Assembly: GCA_025200525.1 (NCBI GenBank)
Contig: CM045770.1
Span: forward strand, 84,258,899 to 84,322,898
Length of the DNA: 64,000 bases
Reading direction: 5' to 3'
Source: Camellia lanceoleosa
Lineage: Eukaryota > Streptophyta > Magnoliopsida > Ericales > Theaceae
Shown: positions 9,925 through 19,996 of the stretch, one piece after another
Position numbering within the stretch: the stretch's first letter is position 1
How the letters are laid out: every line of letters begins with the position of its first letter
Notes under the pieces: generated by a model
Seen by the model: only the letters and a program-made list of their open reading frames with translations
What the model was told of the DNA's origin: nothing
Databases searched by the model: none
Translations under genes and position numbers: made by a program

Positions 9925-11564
9925 ATGCCCTCGAGGCCTAACCGTGGTAAGAAAACCATAGGTGAAACCGAGATAACCACAAACCTTTCACAAGCCGATG
10001 TAGATAGCTTAGCACCTGAGAGCAGTAAAACCAACCTTTTCTTGCTTTATTTTTGTATACGGTCTTTGATCGTGCTTGACACTTGCTTCTTCCACTTTGC
10101 AGACTTAGGGTCGGGCACTCCTCTCAAGGCGTCCAACCTGACTCTCGAGCACGCTTTTCAACCGAGATAAATTATTTCATAACTTATAGAATAAATGGGG
10201 AAATCAGACATTTGGTAGAAACCCCAAAGTGCCTAGCCGACTTCGAGAACGAGACAACATTCGGTGATGTAAATCTAGAACTAGCCGAACCAGAGTCGAC
10301 CCATGGGGCGAAGAAGGATTTGTCCCATTCACACTCCAATCTATAGTAGAAACCGACTCGATTCGATCCGACCACTAATTTGTGAATTCCTCAGACAAAC
10401 CAGACTCGCCCCTCGATTATCCACCAATACATATCGAATAATAATGGGCATAGATGCTCGAACCAACAAACCGTGCGAACCTAGGTCCGCCGAGATACTA
10501 TCAAGATTCAATAGGATCCAAAAACCAAGGTCGGTGTTACTATTTGAGAGTCTTGGAGGTAGAGATAAGATATTAAAGCATACACCGATAAAGATGTCAA
10601 TGATGACGACTTCTTCTGGGTATCTGGAAACTTTGAGGACTTCCAAGCCCGAATCCCAGGCCGAAGAATAAACGGGGAGAAAGGGGAGCCCGGTATACAT
10701 ACTTCGGTTTTCATTTCGCCTTTCCTTGAACTTTACTTTCTCAGAAGGACTAACACTTGTCTTCTTTTGCTTTGCAGATAAAGCTCATCTCCTATCCAAC
10801 TACAACTATCCCAACACCACTGTACTCGCGCCGCTCGGGTGAAAGAAAGGAGTTGGGCAAAACTTAGACTTGAGCCGACCTCTGAGATACTCCGGTCGAC
10901 GAAAAGCAAGAGTAACAGATTTTCTCCTTGAAGACCCACCAGAACCGGATCCAACCTTGCCCGAAATCGTCCTTGTGCGACTAACCCCAGAACAAGAGAT
11001 GGCGAAGAAAAACAGAATGAGGGCCATGCTCACCGAAACAAGCCCAACCGAGGTACCACAGGCCGGCCATTCAACCCAGGCCGTGGTGGCTCTTCCATCG
11101 CAACAGCCTTCTGCCTCCCGCCGAAACAAGCGTGCCCGGACTGAACAAACCGGACCACAACTTGTTGACGAGGAGGAGATCATACTTCCACCAAACCCAC
11201 CAGCAGTCACACAACCGAACCCCCAGCCGGAGTCATCAAGCCGGTCTGAAACTCCCCAGTGGACTCCTCCCCTAGTCTTCAACAACCGGGCTATCAACGA
11301 GGACGACTCCGTTGTCTCGGACAAGGATCACCTTCTGGCCTTCAATTTGGCCAGAGGTGTGTGCCTTCCAAAAGACATGGAGCACCATGCCAAGAAGCTC
11401 AACACCGAAGTAAAGTCACTCCGGTCTGCTTCGAAGTCCATGATCGTGGTAAGCAATATCATTGTCATTGTCTCTAAAATTTGTCTAACTTCCATTTCGA
11501 TTAAACAACTAAAAATTTACCATACTTTGTGCAGCTCTTCAAAAACCACTCTTGCACACCGCAG
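9925..11564 (+). CDS. Antisense spliced frame (aORF) of the Tat element
   Basis: This frame lies opposite to gag-pol, between integrase and the 3' LTR. A first open piece starts with MPSRPNRGKKTIGETE (9925). Acceptor-like TTTGCAG sites occur at 10095-10101 and 10773-10779. The main open piece, 10870-11568, encodes a Pro/Glu/Arg-rich stretch (FLLEDPPEPDPTLPEIV, ARTEQTGPQLVDEEEI) and then LLAFNLARGVCLPKDMEHH and KLNTEVKSLRSASK, a likely coiled-coil. A GT-AG intron is visible from GTAAGCAAT (11450) to TTTGTGCAG (11534), joining SMIV to LFKNHSC. This layout matches the extra antisense ORFs described for Tat/Retand elements, some annotated as 'putative gypsy type transposon' proteins. The function is unknown. 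Downstream to about 12170 is decayed. Confidence 0.55.
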
Positions 11565-12369
11565 GTGATGGAGCTAAGACCGCCAGCAAACTATGAAAGA
11601 TGCCGTGGCCAGCGACCGAACTAACACAAGCCCGTAAGAGGCGGCGGAGGCCGGTATCACGTCTAACCGGATCGGTTACCTCGGTGAAAGTGATAAACAA
11701 AAGGTCAGAATCGAGGTGAAGGATTACTACCTATGGGAGATGGCCCACCTCGGACCAAAAAGATGTCAAGTAAGCAAGTCAAGGTCAAGTAAAAAGGCAA
11801 AGAAGGCTTCAAGACGATAGCTGATCTTCAATCTTGGCGACCAAGGACCTTTCTTCAAGTGTGGTTGGCGGTGTGCGGTGGAAGCTTCGGTTGTACTCGA
11901 CACCGACGCTTACGCTCCACCGTACTCTATTCGACCTCGCTTAAACAATATGCGACGATCTTCAAAAACCTTCCTAGAAGTGCGGTGATGAAGAAGAGGA
12001 TGAAGATGATGAAGATGATGAGGGAGCCATCTCGACTCGGTCAACACCGCCAAAGCAATGAAGAAGCTCGGTTGGCCAACAAAGGATTTATCGGCGAGAT
12101 ACCAGCTGACACCACGGTCCAAACCGGGCTCCCTCCTCAAACCGGTCTCCAGCAACTTTGAGCGGAGCTTGGCCGAACTAGATGCACTCCTAGGATGATT
12201 TCTTGTATTTTTCCTTCTTTCTTGTATTTGGTTCAGATGCAGAATCGCTATGGCCCCCACTTGTACTTCCTTTTGTCTTCAATGAAAATTTTTGAACTTT
12301 CACTCGGTTGTGTACTTGCACCTTGTATGTTTACTTTTCCATAAACTCGATTACCTGTGATCTCGGTTA

Positions 12370-13200
12370 ACTACATAACTTACTAGCCAACCACTCTTGG
12401 TAGGTGTAACTTACTTGGTGAAGAGTACAAAGAGTTGGTTTAATCCGATAACCATTCTTCAAAGGTGTAACTTACTTGGTGAAGAGTACAAAGTGTTGGT
12501 TTAATCCATAACCACTCTTCACCGATATAACTTACTTGGTGAAGAGTACAAAGTGTTGGTGTAATCCATAACCACTCTTCACCGATATAACTTACTTTGA
12601 AGGGTACAAAGTTGGTTTAATCCGATAACCACTCTTCACCGATATAACTTACTTGGTGAAGAGTACAAAGTGTTGGTTTAATCCATAACCACTCTTCACC
12701 GATATAACTTACTTCTTTGAAGGGTACAAAGAGTTGGTTTAATCGACCAACCACTCTTCACCGATATAACTTACTTCGTCAAGAGTACAAAGTGTTGGTT
12801 TAATCCATAACCACTCTTCACCGATATAACTTACTTGGTGAAGGGTACAAAGTTGGTTTAATCGATAACCACTCTTCAGCCGATATAACTTACTTCGGCT
12901 GAAGAGTACAAAGAGTTGGTTTAATCCAGCCAACCGCTCTTCGGCCATAAACTTACTTCGGCTGAAGAGTACAAAGAGTTGGTTTAATCCAGCCAACTAT
13001 TCTTCAGCCATGCCCATACTTTGGCTTGAAGAGTACAGAGTGTTGGTTTAATCCGGCCAACCTCTATGTAGCCATTCCCATGCTTTGGCTAAGTGTTGAT
13101 TTAGCCATTCCCATACTTTGGCTAAGTATTGATTTAGCCATTCCCATACTTTGGCTAAGTGTTGGTTTAATCCAGCCAACCTCTAAGTTGGTTTTTCCGG
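12370..13200. repeat. Tandem array of ~60-bp units in the Tat 3' region
   Basis: About 11-12 units are anchored on ATAACTTACTT..GGTGAAGAGTACAAAG..TTGGTTTAATCC..AACCACTCTTCA. Anchors fall near 12405, 12466, 12526, 12586, 12643, 12703, 12765, 12823, 12884 and 12942. Distal units differ in steps (GGTGAAG against CGGCTGAAG). From about 13070 a ~32-bp sub-repeat (AGCCATTCCCATACTTTGGC) occurs three to four times. It is downstream of the integrase C-terminus and upstream of the 3' LTR. Confidence 0.88.
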
Positions 13201-13307
13201 CCAACTTAGAATAAAAGTTCTGGTTATTCCGACCAAACGGCCTGCAGCCTGGATCCTTATCCTGGGCTTAGGAAAGGTTGATAGTTGGGTGTTCCGGCCA
13301 ACTATGT

Positions 13308-14676
13308 TTACAATGCTATTAACTTACTAAAGCTACTTTCACGAAAAAACAAATATCTTGAAACGAATCGACTTGTTTTTATTGAGAAGGTAAAAATTAC
13401 ACATACTTGAAAAGAAAAAAAGCTAAAAATAAAATAACTTGAGATTGGCGGTGTTCCATGGCCTAGGAATTGCTTTGTCGTCCCCATCTTCCAAGTGGTA
13501 TGCCCTTTGCACGCTAATCCGACCACTTTGTAAGGACCTTCCAGTTTGGCCCTAACTTGCCATCTCCACAGGACCAATGTGTTTCCCATCACTTTGCGAA
13601 GTACCCAATCGCCGAGTTTGAGCTGTCTTGGGTGTCTTGTTTTGTTGTATTTTCTTGACAACTCTTGCCGATAGGAGGCGATGTGTACTAGCGCCTTTTC
13701 TCTTCTTTTCTTCCGCCAAGTCGAGTTCCAATGCAATTGCTTCCCCATTTAGGTGCGGATCAAAGTTTGCTCGAATTGTAGGAAGACCGACTTCTAAGGG
13801 ATATCGCTTCCATGCCATATGCTAAGGAGAATGGTGTTTCTCTCTGTTGATCGTCGAGGTGTGGTGCGGTAAGCCCATAAAACATGTGAGCTCTTCGGCC
13901 CACTTGCCTTTGGCTTTCTCCAACCTTTTCTTCAGTCCATCCAAGACTACCTTGTTCGAAGCTTCTGCTTGTCCATTTGCTTGGGGATATGCCGGTGTGG
14001 AGTTGTAGAACTCTATCTTATATTCTTCACAAAAGCTTCTGAAAATTCTGCCATCAAACTGGGTGCCGTTGTCTGAAATCAGTGCTTTTGGTATGCCAAA
14101 GCGAGTAATGATGTTCTGCCAAACAAACTTCTTCACATCTTTTTCCTTGATTGATGCTAAGGCTTCTGCTTCCACCCACTTTGTGAAGTAGTCTGTTGCC
14201 GCAAGAAAGAACTTCCTGTTGCCTGGCGCTGTCGGGAGCGGTCCTACTATGTCCAAGCCCCACATTGCGAAAGGCCATGGACTAGTGAGAGGTAGGAGTT
14301 CTCTTGCGGGTTGGTGAATTTGATGCGCAAACTTCTGACACTTTTCGCACCTTTTGACATACTTCTCTGAATCCGCTTGCATGTAGGGCCACCAATATCC
14401 TTGTGAAATAGCTCGGTATGCCAATGACCTTCCTCCTTGATGGCTGCCACAAACCCCTTCGTGTATTTCAAACAAGAATGCTTCTACCTTGCTGGGGTGG
14501 ACACATTTTAAATAAGGTCCTGAGAACGACTTCTTGTATAATGCCAAGGATGGAGAGCCAAAATCGTTGCGACTTGGCTCGATTACATTGGCTTCTTTCT
14601 TATCTTCCGGTAGAGTGCCGTCTTTCAGAACGGTATGATGGGATCCATCCAAGAAGGACCTAACTCCGCACAACAT
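13308..14676 (-). pseudogene. Tat integrase
   Basis: From right to left: zinc-finger histidines and cysteines (EIHEGVCGSH, CEKCQKFAH), then the catalytic core with WGLDIVGPLP, ALISDNGTQF and ANGQAEASNK. The second Asp and the Glu are separated by 35 residues, so the DD35E triad is intact. The frame is lost near 13830. The C-terminal part continues in other frames (LDLAEEKK, YNKTRHPRQLKLGDWVLRKV, LEGPYKVVG) and ends about 13450-13310. It would insert the cDNA into the genome if intact; as written it is frameshifted. Confidence 0.85.
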
Positions 14677-14848
14677 ACCTCTTCACCACGGGTCTTCAAT
14701 ACTTGGTGCAGGCAGATAGTCGATCAATAGTGGATGAGGGATGGAGGTATCCGCCATTGAGGAAGCTCGCAAGTTCGCCTGCTTTCATTGTTCTCCTCCC
14801 CTTAATCTGCTCAATTCGACGACTTCAAACTTCTTGATCTCTGTCTGA

Positions 14849-15240
14849 CTAAGTCTTGGTACTTAGCCATTCTATCATCCTTGCTTCATAATCGCCAGAA
14901 ATTTGATTCACCACCAAGCGCGAGTCATTGTAAACCATTAATTCAATGGCCTTCATGTATCTTCGACTTGAGCCTCGCAAGAAGCGCCAGACTGGGCTTC
15001 GTTGTTCGCTGGAAGCCAAGGTTGATCGCTGCTCCACTACCAAGTCTGAGAGATGAGGACTATGCCAAGTCTGCTCCATGTCGATTGGGCGCCATCCACA
15101 AAGAGTTTCCACATCTCCCCAACGAACAACTTCCAACAGTGGAGGGTCGGTCGATGCCTTGGGGTCTTCAGTTGCTAATGTCTTCTTCAGAGTCCATAAT
15201 CATGATCGCCCCTTGTCTTCTTTGGGCCCAAGTCATTAGT
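14849..15240 (-). pseudogene. Second (archaeal-type) RNase H domain of the Tat element
   Basis: Across three frames it reads KLFVDGA, a NNEAQ-like stretch, then ELMVYNDSRLVVNQISGDYE, the pattern of the extra RNase H found in Tat elements between the first RNase H and integrase. Broken by several frameshifts. Confidence 0.65.
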
Positions 15241-15249
15241 TGCTAGTGA

Positions 15250-15880
15250 ATTTTGACTTGGTGTGGTAAGGTTGGCCTCTTCTTCGCCTTCTTTATCTGA
15301 TGCGCTTTGGTATTGACCGAGTACTGTACTAGGGGTTGCGCTATTCGGCGTCAAACTCCATCCCTAGGTTGGTTGTATCGGTCCAGTCAATTGGGCAAAC
15401 TTGGTGGCTTCGAGTGAACTCATGAAAGTCTGCCAAAGATTGGGCTTTCTTGCGGTTCGGGTTGGAACTTCACGTCATATTGTCCCAACTCCATCGCCCA
15501 CTTCAAAACTTCGCCTGAAAAGTTGGCCCTCTCAAACAGCTTTCGAAGGAAAAAGTGAGGGCGACAATGGTGTGGGCGTGAAAGTAGTGCGCCAATTTCT
15601 GGATGCCATCATTAAGGCTGCTAACTTCTCCGAGGCAAGTATCTTGCTTGGCTCCTAGCAATGTCTTCTTGACATAGAAGATAGGTAGGTGTTGGATTCC
15701 TTCGCCGAACCAACACCGCACTTATCGTCTTTGAGACCGCCAAATAGAGGAGGAGTTCTTCCCATGTATGGGGTAACAAGTAATGGTGGAGAAGACATGT
15801 ACTCCTTCAGACTTTCCAGAGCTTTGTCGCATTCTTCGTCCCACTCAAACTTAGCTTTTAATGACCGGAAGAATGGGCCT
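15250..15880 (-). pseudogene. RT-linked RNase H domain of the Tat element
   Basis: It reads KFEWDEECDKALESL, MSSPPLL, IQHLPIFYVKKTLLGA and HYFHAHTIV in shifting frames, the usual RT-RNase H connection of Ty3/gypsy pol. Confidence 0.65.
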
Positions 15881-15889
15881 TAATCTGCG

Positions 15890-16833
15890 AAGACCGATCG
15901 ATGAATCGGTTAAATCTTTGCCGCCATGCGGTGAGATCTTGTACTTCTTTCACCGAGTTAGGTCTCTCTAACTCTGAATTGCTTTGATCCGAGAAGGATC
16001 GCCTCTATACCTCGATTGGTTACCAAGAAGCCTAAGAATTTGCTCGATCCTACTCAAAGCACACTTCGACGCGTTGAGGCGAACTTATGCTTTTCGGGAT
16101 CTCAAACATCTCACTTAGGTCCTTGAGATGGTCACTCTCACTCTTGCTCTTGACCACCATATCATCGATGTAAGCCTCCATTGTTTTGCCTAACAATGGT
16201 TCAAACATCTTGGTGACCATTCTCGGAATGTCGCCCCTGCGTTCTTCAGGCCAAAGGGCATGACCCGATAACAGTATAGTCCTCTTGGAGTGGTGAAGGA
16301 TGTGACCTCCTGGTCTGGGTCATGCTTTGCGTTCTGGTGGTTGCCTCTCTACGCGTCGAGGAAGCTTTCTTTGTGACCGGTATTAGGTCGACCAATTGAT
16401 CTATCCTTGGCAAGGGGAAGCTATCCTTGGGGCATGCTTTGTTGACAGTTTTATAGTCGACGCAGACGCGCCACTTCCCATTCTTTTTTGGCACTACTAC
16501 TGTATTAGAGATCCACCTGGGGTAGTGCACCTCTCTAATCGCCCCTGCTTCTAACAAGTTACCCACTTCTTCTGCCACTATCTCGGCGTGGTGGAGTGCC
16601 GATCTGCGTGTGCGTTGGATGACCGGTCTAGCAGAAGGGTGGACATTGAGTTGATGGCAAATAAAGTTGGGGTCAATGCCTGGCATGTCGTATGGAGTCC
16701 AGGCGAACACTTCTATGTTGGAAGTTAGAAATTCCAAGACCTCCACTCTCTCTGTGCTGGACAACGACGAGCCAAGCAAGAAGAACTTATCCGGGTTCTT
16801 CTCGTCTATTCTGACTTCCACCAAGTCCTCCAC
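15890..16833 (-). pseudogene. Tat reverse transcriptase
   Basis: The open part (16246-16833) has FAWTPYDMPGIDPNFICHQL, GAIREVHYPRWISNTVVVPK and NGKWRVCVDYKTVNKACPKD, the N-terminal half of gypsy RT. After a frameshift near 16370 it continues with LYCYRVMPFGLKNAGATF. The catalytic AYIDDMVVKS is at about 16145-16175 (YIDD at 16161-16172). The domains are complete in order but not in one frame. Confidence 0.87.
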
Positions 16834-16959
16834 TGCTTTTTGATCAGCCGCTTTGCCAACATCCGCGAATAGTTCATTACTCTCCGGTTCTTCGACCGAA
16901 TGAACATATCCTTTGGCAAATGGCTACCATTCGTTATTGACGAAACCTTTGGACATTAT

Positions 16960-17420
16960 CCGGTCCCCATAAACTTCTTCTATTACTCCATGTGGTTGGG
17001 GAACCTCATCACTTGGTGGTAAGAGGATGCCACCGGCGCATGGCGTGCGACCATGTTACGCCTAAGATAATGTTGTAGGTGGAGGGACCTTGACACCAGA
17101 ACTCTACTTGCTTCGTTACACTTCCCGCCTCGACCGAAGGATGATTTGCCGGTCGCCACTCGGCATAGAGTTGAATCCAATCAAAGGGGATCTGGTGCCA
17201 AGTCTTTATCTTGCGACTTTAGTTGCTTGAAGGTTTCATAGTACATGATTTCGCACGAGCTACCTTGGTCAATCAATCCGCTGACGTCAAAATCCTTGAC
17301 TCGGAGAGTGCGACCAAGGCATCGTTGTGTGGGCAATATATTCTGTCCAAGTCTTTATCCGAAAAGGACATGATGTTTGTGGCTGTCCTCCCCTTTTGAC
17401 GAATGGTTGGGCACTTAGCA
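16960..17420 (-). pseudogene. Tat aspartic protease region
   Basis: It reads VKDFDVSGLIDQGSSCEIMY, with the D-x-G active-site loop as DQGSS at 17257-17271, then YYETFKQLK and later YNIILGVTWSHA. Frameshifts separate it from gag and RT. Confidence 0.65.
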
Positions 17421-18012
17421 CCTCTCTCATGTGCTCGCCTTTTGATTGAACCTCCGAGCTCACATACTCGCTCTGGTTCAAAGACTCCATGGATTACGTT
17501 GATGGTGCCTTGTGGCGGGCGTCGTCGGCATTCCGTTGGGAGGTTGTGGTTACGGGGGCTTGCGCCTCCTTCTATGTATTTATCTAGGTGGCTGCCGCCA
17601 CCAATTCTTCCAGATGTTGCCTCATGCGTGCGATTTGATTCGGTGCCCCTTTTCCTTGTGGAAGGTGCATCCGGATCATCATCGTAATCCTACGGGCCTC
17701 GCCAACCTTGGCGAGCCACTTGACGAAAGGCTCGTCTCGAATCTCACCGAGTATACGGTAGATCGGCTTCTTGAACACCGTGGTTATGGCGATTCGGACT
17801 CTCAACCATCTCTTGTCTGGTCTTCATCATTGTCGCGTCGCCTCTGCTTTTGGTTTCGGCGACCTACCGTATTGACCTTTCTTTGAGGTCTTCTTCTCGT
17901 GTATGATCGCACGATTTTGCCTTAACACAGCGCCATCCTCTTCTACGATGTCTTGATGCACTCTCTCCATCGGGGCCTCCATTGTAAGTGGCGAGTCATG
18001 GTGATAGAGTCC

Positions 18013-19084
18013 TCACCGTTCCCGGGAGGCCTCTCTTGTATCACATGATGGCTGATTGGTTGGGCAATCCCCAATCTGGTTGAAGGTCTCCCAATATCGA
18101 CTGTTATAGGACCTTAATGTCTCTTTGTCGCCCATATCGATGGAGAGCAACTGGTCGATCTCCACCGGAGTTTTTGTGTTTGTTCTGAACCGGGTTACAA
18201 ACGCCTCTGCCAATTGCGCCCAGGAGGCTATGCTGCCTTCTGGAAGCTTCTCAAACCAAGTCAAGCCTAGGTCGCCGAGGCTTGAAGGGAATAGGATACA
18301 CATTAATGCCTCGTTCCGCCGGTATACAGCCATAACCTGGCGAAAGTGGCTCAAGTGGGTGTAAGGGTCCGTCTTTCCTTCATACGTTGTGAATTTGGGT
18401 TGTAGGAAGCCTGACGGAAGGCGCGTTCTCAATCTGGGGCGAATGGTGAGGTCTGCGACCTCGCCAATGCTTTATCCGCTGGTTCGTATGCCAAGTGCGG
18501 CCTTGGCATTCCAACCTCGACCTTCCATGCGCCCGAGAGCCAATCGCCGCAAAGGCAGAACCTGTGGGGATCGCTCGTCCTGGCGTCCTCCTTCCATCGC
18601 GCCTTTTCTTCCAACATGGACCTTAGGTCGGACGACCTAGGTAATTCCGTCTGTCTGGACCTCGTATGATGCGTATGTGAGGGCCAATAAGTACTTCCCT
18701 CCGTGTATGACCTTTCAGGCTTCGTCCTCTCGCACTGGAGCGAGTCCTGGAAGAGACGGATGGCGTGTCGCCTGTCCTGAGGCTTCTGTCCTGTGGTTGA
18801 GAGGGTGTAGAATTCCTACCACGACCCTCGGAGTGGCGAGGGGGCGTCTTGTTGTTGCGCCCCACTCCTGTCGCCACTTCTTTTCCTTTCATCTGGCGCT
18901 TGAGACTCCATGTCCGCCGCCATCTTGCGGATCGATTCGTCTTGTTCTCGACGCGATCCTCCGTAATTTGAGGATCAACTCTGCGCCTTTGTCTTTCGGG
19001 CTGCGGCGAGAAGGATGAGCGCCATTCCTCCTTCGTCCCTCGCATCCCTCCCCGAGTTACGCCTTTGTGGTTCCGCTTCGCCAT
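18013..19084 (-). pseudogene. Tat gag
   Basis: A start at 19084 (MAKRNHKGV) leads a basic, Arg/Ser-rich N-terminal stretch. After shifts near 18620 and 18430 the retrotransposon gag domain appears: LQPKFTTYEGKTDPYTHLSH, FPSSLGDLGLTWFEKLPEGS and SWAQLAEAFVTRF. It lies between the PBS and the protease, in the expected order. Confidence 0.75.
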
Positions 19085-19215
19085 GGGAGGATCAAAGGTA
19101 GGCCTTCGCGTCTTGCACCTCCTCCGGAGTTAGTCCGTCAACGGCGGCATATTCTCGTTGTTCGCCATTGATGTTTAAGAGAAAGCTTGATCAAGAGGTT
19201 GTTCTTTGTCTGTTC

Positions 19216-19233
19216 TTCCCACAGACGGCGCCA
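19216..19233 (-). other. Primer-binding site of the Tat element
   Basis: The minus strand reads TGGCGCCGTCTGTGGGAA, two bases from the 5' LTR end at 19236, the usual Tat/Athila-type PBS. Confidence 0.85.
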
Positions 19234-19235
19234 AT

Positions 19236-19996
19236 TGTACGGGAAAGAAATACACCTTCTCGTATAATCCTGTTGATCAAGTCTGCGTTCCTCAGCACGT
19301 CGTCGTTCTACCACCTGAAAGCACTAACGTGAGCTGGCCGGCGGGGGTGTGCCGGAAACCTCTCCGATGCCTAAGTCAGTAAGCAAGACAAGAAGGCAAA
19401 AGCTCTGTGTATTCAGGAAGCAAAATTGTGTTACCTCTCCAAAGGTGATATTGGTGAGCTTATATAGGTTACGCGTGGCACAGTCCTGGTAGGACTCTAA
19501 CTTCTCCATGCGAAGAGTCCTCCCAGGACTCTTACTCCTCCTTGCGTAAAGTCCTTCTAGGATTACTCCTTCTGGAATCTTCCAACACCCCCCTCACTGC
19601 ATAAACCAAGTGAGATGGCTTTACTACGGCCGAACTCCATTACAACCGAAGTAACCTATAGTCCGGACTTCGCTTTTACTCCTCTTACCTCGGTTTCTCA
19701 TGCACAACCGAGCTAACCATAAGAGAACTTAACCGGACTAGGGTGCGACCCAACCGGACTACCGAGTCCGAACCGGTGTCAGAATACGACCGGCCTAGCA
19801 TGCAAGAACCGACATGTCTCTACGACCGGTCTACCAACTTCAACCGGACTATCTCGGCACTTGCCGCAACCGAAGTACTCGTTTGGCGACCGAATTACAC
19901 ATACTTCCCCTTTCTTAGTGGGTATCTCCCAATCTTGAACCTAGATCGGCCCAACACTTAGCTCGGCCCAATTTATGAATATAAATTACCCTCTCA
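19236..19996 (-). repeat. 5' LTR (right) of the Tat element
   Basis: A 761-bp LTR with TGTACGGG..CCCTCTCA in plus-strand order. A TATATAAG box on the minus strand lies at 19459-19466. It would drive the gag-pol transcript leftwards. Confidence 0.9.

Larger units (their letters stand above)
8215..19996 (-). mobile_element. Full-length Tat-lineage Ty3/gypsy LTR retrotransposon
   Basis: The LTRs at 8215-8951 and 19236-19996 both start TGTACGGGAAAG and end CCCTCTCA. AGATT flanks both sides (8210-8214 and 19997-20001). The PBS TGGCGCCGTCTGTGGGAA lies 2 bp inside the right LTR, so the 5' end is on the right. Minus-strand order is gag, protease, RT, RNase H, second RNase H, integrase, then a 4.3-kb 3' region with a tandem array and a plus-strand spliced frame. 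Dual RNase H plus an antisense frame before the 3' LTR are hallmarks of Tat/Retand elements. Many frameshifts make every ORF non-functional as written. Confidence 0.9.

Noticed and set aside
10341..11324. Long minus-strand frames opposite the Tat antisense frame
   Set aside because: They are shadows of the plus-strand frame; the plus strand has the splice signals and the plausible composition.
12370..13200. Could the ~60-bp repeat be a CRISPR array?
   Set aside because: The units are tandem with no unique spacers, the context is a plant retrotransposon, and no cas genes are present.
18677..19018. 113-codon plus frame over Tat gag
   Set aside because: Antisense shadow of the Arg/Ser-rich gag N-terminus.
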